Positions 45,291-52,816 of a stretch of 64,000 nucleotides of DNA are shown piece after piece. The DNA is taken from NCBI GenBank assembly GCA_964421595.1, contig CAYQXY010000006.1, positions 1-64,000 of the forward strand. Reading direction: 5' to 3'. The notes beneath the pieces were generated by a model. It worked only from the letters and a program-made list of their open reading frames with translations, did not search any database and had not been told where the DNA came from. The position numbers and the translations under genes were made by a program. Positions within the stretch are counted from its first letter, which is position 1; every line of letters begins with the position of its first letter. Source of the stretch: PXAP01 sp964421595 (GTDB lineage Bacteria; Bacteroidota; Bacteroidia; Bacteroidales; PUMT01).

Positions 45291-46064
45291 TCACAGTTTC
45301 AGCTGATGCAGCAGGTTTTTTATGGCTGCATCTTCGCCTGCATTGTTGATCAGGGACTTAAGGTAGGCTGTGCCTATAATTGCCCCCGAGCTGTGCTCCC
45401 AAACAGTTTTGAGGGTAGTGCTGTTATGGATCCCAAACCCTGTCATTACAGGGTTTTTCAGATCAAGCGTTCTTAATCTTTTCAGGTAACTGGTTTGCTC
45501 ATCAGAAAATGAGTCTTGTCGCCCGGTAGTTGATGAAGAGCTTACAGCATAGATGAAGCCGCTGCCAAGGGAATCTATCATTTTTATTCGTCGCATACTG
45601 GTTTCCGGGGTTACAAGGAAGATCATGTGCAGGTCATTATCAAGGAACAGCTTCCTGTATTTTTTCTTGTACTCCATGGGAGGAAGATCAGGTAAGATAA
45701 CTCCGCTAACCCCGGCCTTGGCTGCTTTTCGGCAGAAATTTTCCATGCCTGCCTGTAATACAGGGTTCAGATAACCCATTAATATAAGTGGTATTGATAT
45801 TTCAGATTTTGCATCATTCAATTGATCAAGCAGCAGATCCAGGCTCATTCCGTTTTTAATTGCTTGCTGGCTGGTTTGCTGAATTACCGGTCCGTCTGCC
45901 AGCGGATCAGAAAATGGGAACCCTACTTCCAGAAAATCTATGCCATTGTCCTGAAGAGAGCGAATAATGTTAACGGTGCTGTCCTTTTCAGGGAAACCGG
46001 CAGTAAAGTATATTGAAAGCAACTTTTCTTTTTTTCTTTTTAGCAGTACAGATAATGGGTTCAT
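45291..46064 (-). CDS. trpA: Tryptophan synthase alpha subunit
   Basis: A 257-residue TIM-barrel enzyme that splits indole-3-glycerol phosphate and channels indole to TrpB. The catalytic Glu and Asp lie in DFLEVGFPFSDPLADGPVIQ (about 44-63). Other signatures are GVSGVILPDLPPMEYKKKYR (about 118-137) and SGFIYAVSSSSTTGRQDSFS (about 168-187), close to the usual phosphate-binding region, and PVMTGFGIHN (about 206-215). Last gene of the operon, 211 bases after trpB with no gene between; that gap is larger than others in the operon and could hold a secondary signal, but none was recognised. Confidence 0.96.
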   Translation of the reverse strand: MNPLSVLLKRKKEKLLSIYFTAGFPEKDSTVNIIRSLQDNGIDFLEVGFPFSDPLADGPVIQQTSQQAIKNGMSLDLLLDQLNDAKSEISIPLILMGYLNPVLQAGMENFCRKAAKAGVSGVILPDLPPMEYKKKYRKLFLDNDLHMIFLVTPETSMRRIKMIDSLGSGFIYAVSSSSTTGRQDSFSDEQTSYLKRLRTLDLKNPVMTGFGIHNSTTLKTVWEHSSGAIIGTAYLKSLINNAGEDAAIKNLLHQLKL

Positions 46065-46275
46065 CCAAATAATTTAAAATTATTAATTTAAATAATTTGC
46101 ATTTTCCAGACACGTGGTTGCCACAGGTGGATTACCCATGGATTATTCGTTTCTTAAATGCTCCTTATTACTTGTGCGACTGTCTAATCAGGTGATATTA
46201 TTTTGTTAGTTATAAGCAAGACAAATTTAGTGTTACGTGGTTTTAACAAATGGATTGATAATTAATCTTGTAAGA

Positions 46276-47460
46276 TTAAAGGTTGCCCATCGATTCCATG
46301 TATGTATCCATATCTTTATCACCTCGGCCGGAAAGATTTACAACCACGATGTCATCTTTTTTAAGCTTCAGTTTTTTTAAGGCCGCAATTGCGTGTGCCG
46401 ATTCCAGTGCGGGGATTATTCCCTCAAGACTGGTCAGCTCCTGAGCTGCATGCAGGGCGTCCCGGTCGGTAACAGCCAGGTATTCAGCTCTGCCGGTTTT
46501 GTAAAGATGGGCATGTAAAGGTCCGATGCCTGGATAATCAAGGCCTGCCGATACTGAATGAGCCTCGGTTATCTGACCTTCGGGGGTTTGCATGAGAAGA
46601 GTCCTGCAGCCATGTATAATCCCTGCCGAACCTGTCGATATGGTTGCAGCAGTCTTGCCTGTACCTGTTCCTTCACCTGCAGCTTCACAGCCGATCAGCC
46701 TGACCTCAGGATTGTCAATAAAATGGTAAAAAGCTCCGGCTGCATTGCTTCCGCCTCCAACACAGGCTACCATGTAGTCAGGGTATTCCCTGTTTTCAAG
46801 CTTTCTTAATTGCTTTTTTATCTCCCCGGAAATAACCGATTGTAACCTGGCTACCAGGTCAGGATAGGGGTGAGGCCCAATTGTTGAGCCAATAAGATAA
46901 TGAGTGTCCTTTGGATGGTTGATCCAGTACCTGATAGCCTCGTTGGTTGCATCCTTAAGAGTGCGGCTGCCGGAAGCAGCAGGAATAACCTCAGCACCCA
47001 GCATTTTCATCCTCATAACATTGGGATGTTGCCTCGCAATATCTTTTTCTCCCATGAAGATTGTACAGGGAAGGCCCATAAGAGCGCAAACAGTTGCAGT
47101 GGCAACGCCGTGCTGGCCGGCACCGGTCTCAGCAATAATATGTTTTTTCTCCATCTCCCTTGCCAGCAGTACCTGCCCGATCACATTATTTAGTTTGTGT
47201 GATCCCGTATGGCAAAGATCTTCCCTTTTCAGGTAGATCATGGCGCCTGCAGCTTCCGACAGCCTTGCTGCATGGAACAGCGGGGTGGGACGTCCTACAT
47301 AATCAGCCAGCAGTATCTGAAACTCCCTCCTGAACCTGGCAGAACCCAATATTTTTTTATACGACCTGGCAAGTTGTTCTACATTTGCATGCAGCATTTC
47401 CGGGATCCATGCTCCGCCAAATTCTCCGTAAAACCCTCTTCTATCAATATGCACTGTCAT
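46276..47460 (-). CDS. trpB: Tryptophan synthase beta subunit
   Basis: A 394-residue PLP enzyme joining indole and serine. The PLP lysine is in LCHTGSHKLNNVIGQVLLAR (about 82-101), the indole tunnel Glu is in AETGAGQHGVATATVCALMG (about 109-128), and the phosphate loop is CVGGGSNAAGAFYHF (about 228-242). Its start overlaps the end of trpF by 17 bases, implying coupled translation. It is a standard TrpB1-type enzyme in a complete trp operon. Confidence 0.97.
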   Translation of the reverse strand: MTVHIDRRGFYGEFGGAWIPEMLHANVEQLARSYKKILGSARFRREFQILLADYVGRPTPLFHAARLSEAAGAMIYLKREDLCHTGSHKLNNVIGQVLLAREMEKKHIIAETGAGQHGVATATVCALMGLPCTIFMGEKDIARQHPNVMRMKMLGAEVIPAASGSRTLKDATNEAIRYWINHPKDTHYLIGSTIGPHPYPDLVARLQSVISGEIKKQLRKLENREYPDYMVACVGGGSNAAGAFYHFIDNPEVRLIGCEAAGEGTGTGKTAATISTGSAGIIHGCRTLLMQTPEGQITEAHSVSAGLDYPGIGPLHAHLYKTGRAEYLAVTDRDALHAAQELTSLEGIIPALESAHAIAALKKLKLKKDDIVVVNLSGRGDKDMDTYMESMGNL

Positions 47461-48076
47461 ATGCCCTTAATTTATTTATAAACTCCTTTAACGGTGAAAA
47501 GCTTTTATACCCGGGAGAAAGTTCGAACCTGCTATTGAGATCGACTCCTGCAATTCCATTGAGATCTATATTCTTCAGGTACGGCAGGTCATTATCGCCT
47601 ATTCCTCCGCTCAGTATATAGGGTTTGTCGTAACTATAGCCCTTTAATATATCATGGTTGAATTTTATGCCATTGCCACCCTGGTACTTTCCTTTTGCAT
47701 CGAAAAGGAACATATGGCAACTATCAATATAATCTTCCAGCTGGTCAGGCAATTTTTCGCCAATACGAAATGCTTTGATAACAATACATTCATTCATGAG
47801 CTGCCGGCAATAATCAGGCTGTTCGTCACCATGAAGCTGGACTGCATCGAAGCCATGAGTTTTGATGATACTTCTTACTTCCACAAGAGGTTTGTCAACC
47901 GTTACAGCCACTTTTTTTACAGAAGCTGGAATAGAACTCAGCTGGAGCTGCCCAATCTTTCCTGTTACATCCCTGGGTGAGGATTTATGAAATATAAATC
48001 CCATATATTCAGGCAGCAAAAGGGCTATTTCCCTTATGTTCCTGTTATTTGTCATGCCACAAACCTTTATTTGCAT
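47444..48076 (-). CDS. trpF: Phosphoribosylanthranilate isomerase
   Basis: A 210-residue TIM barrel. Signatures are IKVCGMTNNRNIREIALLLP (about 3-22, catalytic Cys), MGFIFHKSSPR (about 26-36), FDAVQLHGDEQPDYC (about 75-89), MFLFDAKGKYQGGNGIKFNH (about 116-135) with the general acid Asp, and ILSGGIGDNDLP. Overlaps trpC by 10 bases and trpB by 17 bases. It is a separate protein, not fused to TrpC as in enterobacteria. Confidence 0.95.
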   Translation of the reverse strand: MQIKVCGMTNNRNIREIALLLPEYMGFIFHKSSPRDVTGKIGQLQLSSIPASVKKVAVTVDKPLVEVRSIIKTHGFDAVQLHGDEQPDYCRQLMNECIVIKAFRIGEKLPDQLEDYIDSCHMFLFDAKGKYQGGNGIKFNHDILKGYSYDKPYILSGGIGDNDLPYLKNIDLNGIAGVDLNSRFELSPGYKSFSPLKEFINKLRAYDSAY

Positions 48077-48867
48077 GTCATCAGTTCTTTTAAATTTTTT
48101 ATAAAATCTTCACAAGCCTTTCCCGGGTCAGCATTACGCATAAACAATTCCCCGATAAGGAAACCTCCAAAACCTTCATTTTTAAGGTTGAGCAGAGTGT
48201 CGGCCGAATCAATTCCGCTTTCCGCAATTTTCACTGCATCAGAGGGAAGCATGTTAATTGTCCGTTTCAGAATATCCATGTCGATGCTGAAGTTCCCAAG
48301 ATTGCGGCTGTTCACGCCTACCAGCCTGGCTCCGGGAGGCAACTTGTCAATACCGCTCTCATCATGTATCTCAAACAGAACCTCCATCCCGAGTGATTCT
48401 GCCAGCGAGCTGAATTTTTTCATTTCTTCTTTAGTCAATATATCAGCTATTAAAAGGATCACATCAGCTCCGATGCTTTTTGACTCAATAATCTGGTACT
48501 CATCTATTATAAAATCTTTTCTGAGAACAGGGGCACTGATCAGCTTTCTGGTATTAACGAGGTTTGCTATGCTGCCTCCGAAAAATTCGCTGTCTGTAAG
48601 AATGGAAACGGCTGAAGCTCCCGAACTGATATAACGGCTGCAAACTTCACCGGGATCGGCTTCTGGGTTGATGATACCCCTTGACGGCGATTGCTTCTTG
48701 AATTCGGCAATTATCCCGTAGCCTTCATTTTCGCGCAGGGATTTTTCAAGAGAAAAGGTTCCGGCGCTGAATTGCAGGCTTTGCTCAAGCAGGGAAACAG
48801 CTGTAATTGCTTTTCTTTTTTCTGTTTCGCGGCGTTTGGCTCTTACTATTTTATCAAGTATCGTCAT
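48067..48867 (-). CDS. trpC: Indole-3-glycerol phosphate synthase
   Basis: A 266-residue enzyme from ATG 48867 (MTILDKIVRAKRRETEKRKA). An earlier in-frame start at 49035 would add 56 residues rich in His, Asn and Ser and overlap trpD, so it is rejected. Catalytic segments are IIAEFKKQSPSRGIINPEAD, SILTDSEFFGGSIANLVNTR, PVLRKDFIIDEYQIIESKSI, GADVILLIADILT, LVGVNSRNLGNFSID and AESGIDS. Located 97 bases after trpD. Confidence 0.95.
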   Translation of the reverse strand: MTILDKIVRAKRRETEKRKAITAVSLLEQSLQFSAGTFSLEKSLRENEGYGIIAEFKKQSPSRGIINPEADPGEVCSRYISSGASAVSILTDSEFFGGSIANLVNTRKLISAPVLRKDFIIDEYQIIESKSIGADVILLIADILTKEEMKKFSSLAESLGMEVLFEIHDESGIDKLPPGARLVGVNSRNLGNFSIDMDILKRTINMLPSDAVKIAESGIDSADTLLNLKNEGFGGFLIGELFMRNADPGKACEDFIKNLKELMTCK

Positions 48868-48964
48868 TTTGATGTTAATATGATTATGATGCTGAATATT
48901 GCTATGTGAATCAACCAGGGTCCTTTGCACCGGAATGTTCGATTTCCGGGAAAGAGATACTCTT

Positions 48965-49957
48965 TTATTGAACTTCAATAAGCTTTTTGAAACTTTGCAA
49001 TGCTTTTCCTGAATCAATTGATTCCCTTGCTGCATCTACTGAATCACCCAGGTTTTGTCCGTTATGAAAGCATGAGATTGCAAGTGCCGAATTCGCCAGA
49101 ACAGTGTTTTTTTGCTCTGTGGTCGCCCTGTTTTCCAGTACTGAAAGAAAAATTTCTGCAGCTTCGGCTATATCTTCGCCTCCATGCAGAGATTCAGCTG
49201 TAATATATGACATGTTAAAGCTTGAAGGCTCAAGCAATCCTTCACCTTCGGGAGTAAATGTCTTTATGGCCGAAGTGAGTGAGACTTCATCATAGCCATC
49301 GAGGCTATGGATAACAATGAATTGTTTTTTTTCTCTTTGCATAAGATAGCTGTATAGTCGCCCGGCTTCAATGTTAAAAACTCCGCTGAGCTGGAACAAT
49401 GGGTTGGCCGGATTTACCAGGGGACCCATAATGTTGAATATTGTCTTGATGCCCAGTTGCCTTCTTACCGGTCCCACTGCCTTTAGTGCAGGATGGAAAA
49501 GTGGTGCATGCATAAAGCATATTCCGGCCTCATCGATTTCCCGTCTTAGCTTATCATTGTTGCTGGAAAATTTATATCCGAAGTGCTCCATCAGGTTAGA
49601 AGAACCGGTTATTGATGAAACCCCGTAATTTCCGTGTTTGGCGACGGGAATCCCAGAACCGGCAACAACGAACGAAGATAGTGTGGAGATATTGAAAGTG
49701 TTCTTGCCATCTCCTCCGGTACCGCACAGATCAATAATACCGGTCCTGTCAAGATCGACGCGCACTGCGAGGTCGAGGAGGGCATCCCTGAATCCAAGGA
49801 GTTCATCAAGGCTGATGCTCCTCATAATATATGATGATAAAACGGCCGCAATCTGTGCTTCATTTAGCTGGAGCTCAGCTATGCCATGCATCAGCTGTCC
49901 GGCTTCTTCGCGGTTTAATTGCCGGGATTCCAGCAGTTTGTTTAAGATATCCTTCAT
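48965..49957 (-). CDS. trpD: Anthranilate phosphoribosyltransferase
   Basis: A 330-residue enzyme transferring phosphoribose from PRPP to anthranilate. The PRPP/Mg sites are IDLCGTGGDGKNTFNIST (about 77-94) and KHGNYGVSSITGSSNLMEHF (about 105-124). RRQLGIKTIFNIMGPLVNPA (about 161-180) is the anthranilate-side signature. Stand-alone, not fused to TrpG. Length is normal for the family. Confidence 0.95.
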   Translation of the reverse strand: MKDILNKLLESRQLNREEAGQLMHGIAELQLNEAQIAAVLSSYIMRSISLDELLGFRDALLDLAVRVDLDRTGIIDLCGTGGDGKNTFNISTLSSFVVAGSGIPVAKHGNYGVSSITGSSNLMEHFGYKFSSNNDKLRREIDEAGICFMHAPLFHPALKAVGPVRRQLGIKTIFNIMGPLVNPANPLFQLSGVFNIEAGRLYSYLMQREKKQFIVIHSLDGYDEVSLTSAIKTFTPEGEGLLEPSSFNMSYITAESLHGGEDIAEAAEIFLSVLENRATTEQKNTVLANSALAISCFHNGQNLGDSVDAARESIDSGKALQSFKKLIEVQ

Positions 49958-50078
49958 AACCTGTTTATATTTGCTGAATGTTTACGTTGTTGTTTCCAAG
50001 GCTGTGTTGGCATTAAATGGAAATTATGTGACCGCCTGATTGCCATCTCTCAGATTTGCCACTTTCATTCAAATTCCT

Positions 50079-50660
50079 TTATTTCTCAAAACCTTTAAGC
50101 CAGTTAAAGACTATCTCTTTTCCCCGGGGAGTCAGAATTGATTCGGGATGGAACTGGACCCCGCAAACATCTAGTTCATTATGACTCATTGCCATAATAT
50201 ACTGTTCGTCATCTAGTGCATCTATCCGAAGGCAGGAAGGGACGGTTTCCTTTTTCACTACCCATGAGTGGTAGCGGCCACCCTGAAAACTGTCAGGCAA
50301 TCCGTCGAAAAGATAATGCCCCGGCTTCTGCAGGATGATGTTTGTTGCAACTCCATGATATACTTTTTTGGTGTTTAACAGGCTGCCGCCAAATACTTCG
50401 GCTATTGCCTGGAGGCCAAGACAAACTCCGAAAATCCTTTTTCTCTCCTTATACATGTCAATGATCTCAAGCAGCCTTCCAGCCTCCGACGGAATTCCCG
50501 GTCCCGGAGAAAGAAGAATGCCATCATATTTTTCAATATCTGCGAGGTCAATCTGGTCATTCCTGTAAACATCTGTCTGGTGCTGATTATATTCATTCAC
50601 ATAATGAACCAGATTATATGTGAACGAGTCGTAATTATCAATAATAAGAATTCTGGCCAT
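50079..50660 (-). CDS. trpG: Anthranilate synthase component II (glutamine amidotransferase)
   Basis: A 193-residue class I amidotransferase. It begins ILIIDNYDSFTYNLVHYVNE. The nucleophile Cys is in RIFGVCLGLQAIAEVFGG (about 75-92), and the His-Glu pair is in CGVQFHPESILTPRGKEI (about 166-183). It supplies ammonia to TrpE, whose gene ends eight bases upstream. In some bacteria the same subunit also serves PabB; no pab gene is seen here. Confidence 0.95.
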   Translation of the reverse strand: MARILIIDNYDSFTYNLVHYVNEYNQHQTDVYRNDQIDLADIEKYDGILLSPGPGIPSEAGRLLEIIDMYKERKRIFGVCLGLQAIAEVFGGSLLNTKKVYHGVATNIILQKPGHYLFDGLPDSFQGGRYHSWVVKKETVPSCLRIDALDDEQYIMAMSHNELDVCGVQFHPESILTPRGKEIVFNWLKGFEK

Positions 50661-50668
50661 GATTTATA

Positions 50669-52078
50669 TTATTTAATGTTTTCTGCCATTTTAAGGGCCT
50701 GCCGCAAAGCCGAAAGTTTACTTTTTACTTCAGAGAGTTCCTTTTCGGGAACCGAGTCAATAACAATGCCGGCGCCGGCCTGGTAGACCAGTTTTCCCCT
50801 GTAGCTATAAAAGGATCGTATCATTATGGCATGATTCAATGAACCTCTTAAACCTATATAACCTATAGCTCCCCCATAATAACCCCTGCCGGTTGGTTCT
50901 ATCTGATCTATAAGTTGTATGGCACGGTGTTTCGGGGCTCCTGAAAGTGTACCCGCCGGAAAGGTGTCTGCAAAGACCCTGTAACTATTTCCGCCACCGT
51001 TTAATTTGCCGGTAACTGTAGAGACAAGATGGATAACATGGGAATATGCATGTACCTCCTTATAGGTGTTGACCCTGACGTTCTTTGAGTGCCGGCTCAG
51101 GTCATTTCTTGCCAGGTCAACCAGCATGGAATGTTCTGAATTCTCTTTTGGATCGGCCAGCAGGGCTTTGGTCAGGCCTGCATCACTTATCTTATCACCT
51201 GTTTTGGGAATAGTGCCTGCTATAGGGTTTATAGTGGCCATGCCTTCACTGATCTGCAATTGTGCTTCGGGAGATGATCCGAAAAGCTTATAAGCCAGGT
51301 AATCAAAATAAAAAAGATAAGGTGAGGGATTTACTGACCGGAGAGCCCGGTATACAGCAAATTCATCACCCTGAAAATCCTGCTCAAACCTTCGTGACAG
51401 GACAATCTGAAACACATCACCCCTGGCGCAGTGCTTCTTTCCCTGATCAACCATTTCCAGGTACTTTTCGTCATTCAGATTGCTGATCTCCTGTCCGGTA
51501 GTTTTAAATGGAAATGTTGTGGTGTTTTTATTAGCCAGCAGTGAAACGATAGTGTTTGTATGTCTGTCCGTCCCGGGGGCCTCTCCAAGTTCACATATGG
51601 ACATTGTATTGTTGAAATGATTTATTGCAATCACAACAGAATAAAGATCATATTTAATCAGCGGCAATGGTGAAAGCCGGTCCTGTTGCTGTATTTTTAC
51701 ATTATCAAATTGATTTACTGCCTCATAAGAGGTGAAGCCAAAAAGTCCGGGATATATTTTCTCTTCCGGCATCACAACAATATTAACTGCCCTGGAAAAG
51801 GAGTCAACTGCCGTCTTTGAATCGTCAGTGCCCGATATTTTCCTTGAGATCATTTCTTTTCCGGGAAGATATTCCTTAATCATATCTTCCGTTATTTCAA
51901 TTCCGGCTAAAGGATCAAGGCAGATATATGAATATGCATCCTGCCTGGAGCTAAAATCAGTGCATTCCAGAAGCAGGCTCTGGGGAAAGGAATCACGAAG
52001 GCGAAGGTACAGACCGACGGGAGTAAGAGTGTCGGCTGAAAAATTTTGCACTGTGGCATTTAAATTGATTGACTCCAT
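50669..52078 (-). CDS. trpE: Anthranilate synthase component I
   Basis: A 469-residue chorismate-using enzyme and first structural gene of the trp operon. The N-terminal allosteric region has SFPQSLLLECTDFSSRQDAY (about 30-49), equivalent to the LLES feedback motif. The catalytic chorismate-binding domain includes DVFQIVLSRRFEQDFQG (about 219-235), EGMATINPIAGTIPKTG (about 278), EHSMLVDLARNDLSRHSKNV (about 315-334), FPAGTLSGAPKHRAIQLIDQ (about 371-390) and GRGYYGGAIGYIGLRG. Transcription starts upstream of a Trp-rich leader peptide and terminator at 52385-52511, so expression is predicted to be attenuated. Confidence 0.96.
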   Translation of the reverse strand: MESINLNATVQNFSADTLTPVGLYLRLRDSFPQSLLLECTDFSSRQDAYSYICLDPLAGIEITEDMIKEYLPGKEMISRKISGTDDSKTAVDSFSRAVNIVVMPEEKIYPGLFGFTSYEAVNQFDNVKIQQQDRLSPLPLIKYDLYSVVIAINHFNNTMSICELGEAPGTDRHTNTIVSLLANKNTTTFPFKTTGQEISNLNDEKYLEMVDQGKKHCARGDVFQIVLSRRFEQDFQGDEFAVYRALRSVNPSPYLFYFDYLAYKLFGSSPEAQLQISEGMATINPIAGTIPKTGDKISDAGLTKALLADPKENSEHSMLVDLARNDLSRHSKNVRVNTYKEVHAYSHVIHLVSTVTGKLNGGGNSYRVFADTFPAGTLSGAPKHRAIQLIDQIEPTGRGYYGGAIGYIGLRGSLNHAIMIRSFYSYRGKLVYQAGAGIVIDSVPEKELSEVKSKLSALRQALKMAENIK

Positions 52079-52380
52079 TTTATTTAACTTTTAATTTTGC
52101 AACTGTCGAAATTTTATAGCAGATCGCAAATCTGATTTTGTTTCAATTGCCATCTTCAAATAATGTGGCCGAATTAGGTTTATGGGCTTATTTTTTTCAT
52201 GTTGTCTGTTTGGTTCTGTATATTTCTGTTCTCAGTATATTTTATCCGAATAATTTTAAGTTCTAATCTAAATATAAGCAAGTTACAATTGCTGGTCTCG
52301 TGGTCATCACAGATGAAACACCCATGCTTTATACATAACTTTATGTGTGTTCTGGCTCATGGCATATTCATTTTAAAACA
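52079..52380. other. Leader segment between the trp attenuator and trpE
   Basis: About 300 AT-rich bases transcribed leftward between the attenuator terminator and the trpE start. No reading frame with protein character was found. This is an unusually long distance for an attenuator to its first gene, so it could contain further regulatory RNA or decayed sequence. Confidence 0.35.
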
Positions 52381-52408
52381 AAAAAAGCCCGCTGGGTTAA
52401 GCGGGCTT
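52381..52408 (-). terminator. Attenuator terminator of the trp operon
   Basis: Read leftward, AAGCCCGC (52408-52401) pairs with GCGGGCTT (52392-52385) around an eight-base loop, and a run of T follows to about 52381. It sits 23 bases after the stop codon of the Trp-rich leader peptide and about 300 bases before trpE. Its 5' arm and loop include CGCTTAAC, which is perfectly complementary to GTTAAGCG inside the leader peptide gene. Confidence 0.88.
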
Positions 52409-52457
52409 ATGGGATAATTTTTATATTATATCAATATATACAATTCCGGCGCTTAAC
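52396..52457 (-). promoter_or_regulatory. Antiterminator pairing of the trp leader
   Basis: Read leftward, GTTAAGCG at 52457-52450 (codons 19-21 of the leader peptide) is the exact complement of CGCTTAAC at 52403-52396, which spans the 5' arm and loop of the terminator hairpin. Forming this 8-bp helix would break the terminator. A ribosome stalled at the three Trp codons (52484-52476) leaves the leader arm free and favours it; a ribosome reaching the stop codon would hide it. Confidence 0.7.
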
Positions 52458-52511
52458 ATAGCAATCATTGCAAGGCCACCACCAGTTGTTTTTTATTGAG
52501 ATCATATTCAT
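52431..52511 (-). CDS. trpL: Trp operon leader peptide (three tandem Trp codons)
   Basis: A 26-codon reading frame, ATG at 52511 and TGA at 52431-52433. It begins MNMISIKNN, then WWW, then PCNDCYVKRRNCIY. A second in-frame ATG at 52505 could also serve. Three consecutive TGG codons in a 26-codon frame directly ahead of a terminator hairpin and the trp genes are the textbook mark of ribosome-mediated attenuation: low charged tRNA-Trp stalls the ribosome and lets the antiterminator form. A TACTTTTA at 52545-52538 (leftward) is one mismatch from TAnnTTTG and could be the promoter -7 element. The peptide itself is unlikely to have another function. Confidence 0.88.
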   Translation of the reverse strand: MNMISIKNNWWWPCNDCYVKRRNCIY

Positions 52512-52548
52512 ATTTCTGTTTTCAGAATTTTATCCTGTAAAAGTACTA

Positions 52549-52556
52549 TATTTTTG
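52549..52556 (+). promoter_or_regulatory. Candidate -7 element of the aro/tyr operon
   Basis: TATTTTTG is an exact TAnnTTTG match, 92 bases before the Phe-rich leader peptide start. No correctly spaced TTTG -33 element was found. It lies nearly back-to-back with the candidate leftward -7 element at 52538-52545, consistent with two divergent promoters in this gap. Confidence 0.4.
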
Positions 52557-52647
52557 AAATAAAATATTAAATGATCAAAAAAAAATAATTTAATTGCTTT
52601 TTAGGAAAAAAAATTATTAATATTGCATTGAATTAAGTCTGCCAATT

Positions 52648-52725
52648 ATGTCAACAGTTCATACATATTTTACCTGGAACTTCTTTTTCTTTTATTTTAG
52701 AGATAAAAGGGGCCTGGCTATGTAA
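52648..52725 (+). CDS. Phe/Tyr-rich leader peptide of the aro/tyr operon
   Basis: A 25-codon frame, ATG at 52648 and TAA at 52723-52725. It starts MSTVHT, then YFTWNFFFFYF, then RDKRGLAM. It contains six Phe and two Tyr codons and one Trp; four Phe codons are consecutive. It precedes a terminator hairpin at 52762-52783 and the tyrA-aroF/CM-aroBDEAC genes. The arrangement is that of pheL-type attenuators in enterobacteria, but here it controls the shared chorismate pathway plus tyrA. No pheA is in the operon. Expected signal: uncharged tRNA-Phe, perhaps also tRNA-Tyr. Confidence 0.88.
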   Translation: MSTVHTYFTWNFFFFYFRDKRGLAM

Positions 52726-52770
52726 TGAACTGAGAAAAAAATTATAATAGTTTAACCAGAGAGGCCCCTT
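52707..52770 (+). promoter_or_regulatory. Antiterminator pairing of the aro/tyr leader
   Basis: AAGGGGCCT at 52707-52715, inside the leader peptide gene just after the Phe run, is the exact 9-bp complement of AGGCCCCTT at 52762-52770, which is the 5' arm of the terminator. The antiterminator helix is at least as strong as the terminator stem, which has a G-U pair. A ribosome stalled at the Phe codons (52681-52698) would sit just upstream of the leader arm; one finishing at 52725 would cover it. Confidence 0.8.
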
Positions 52771-52789
52771 GAAAAAGGGGTCTTTTTTT
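52762..52789 (+). terminator. Attenuator terminator of the aro/tyr operon
   Basis: AGGCCCCTT at 52762-52770 pairs with AAGGGGTCT at 52775-52783 (one G-U pair) with a GAAA tetraloop, followed by seven T to 52789. It ends 27 bases before the tyrA start codon. Because the first gene lies right behind it, the hairpin is an attenuator rather than the end of an upstream unit. Confidence 0.92.
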
Positions 52790-52816
52790 ATGCATTCAAA
52801 CCAAATAAAAATATAA

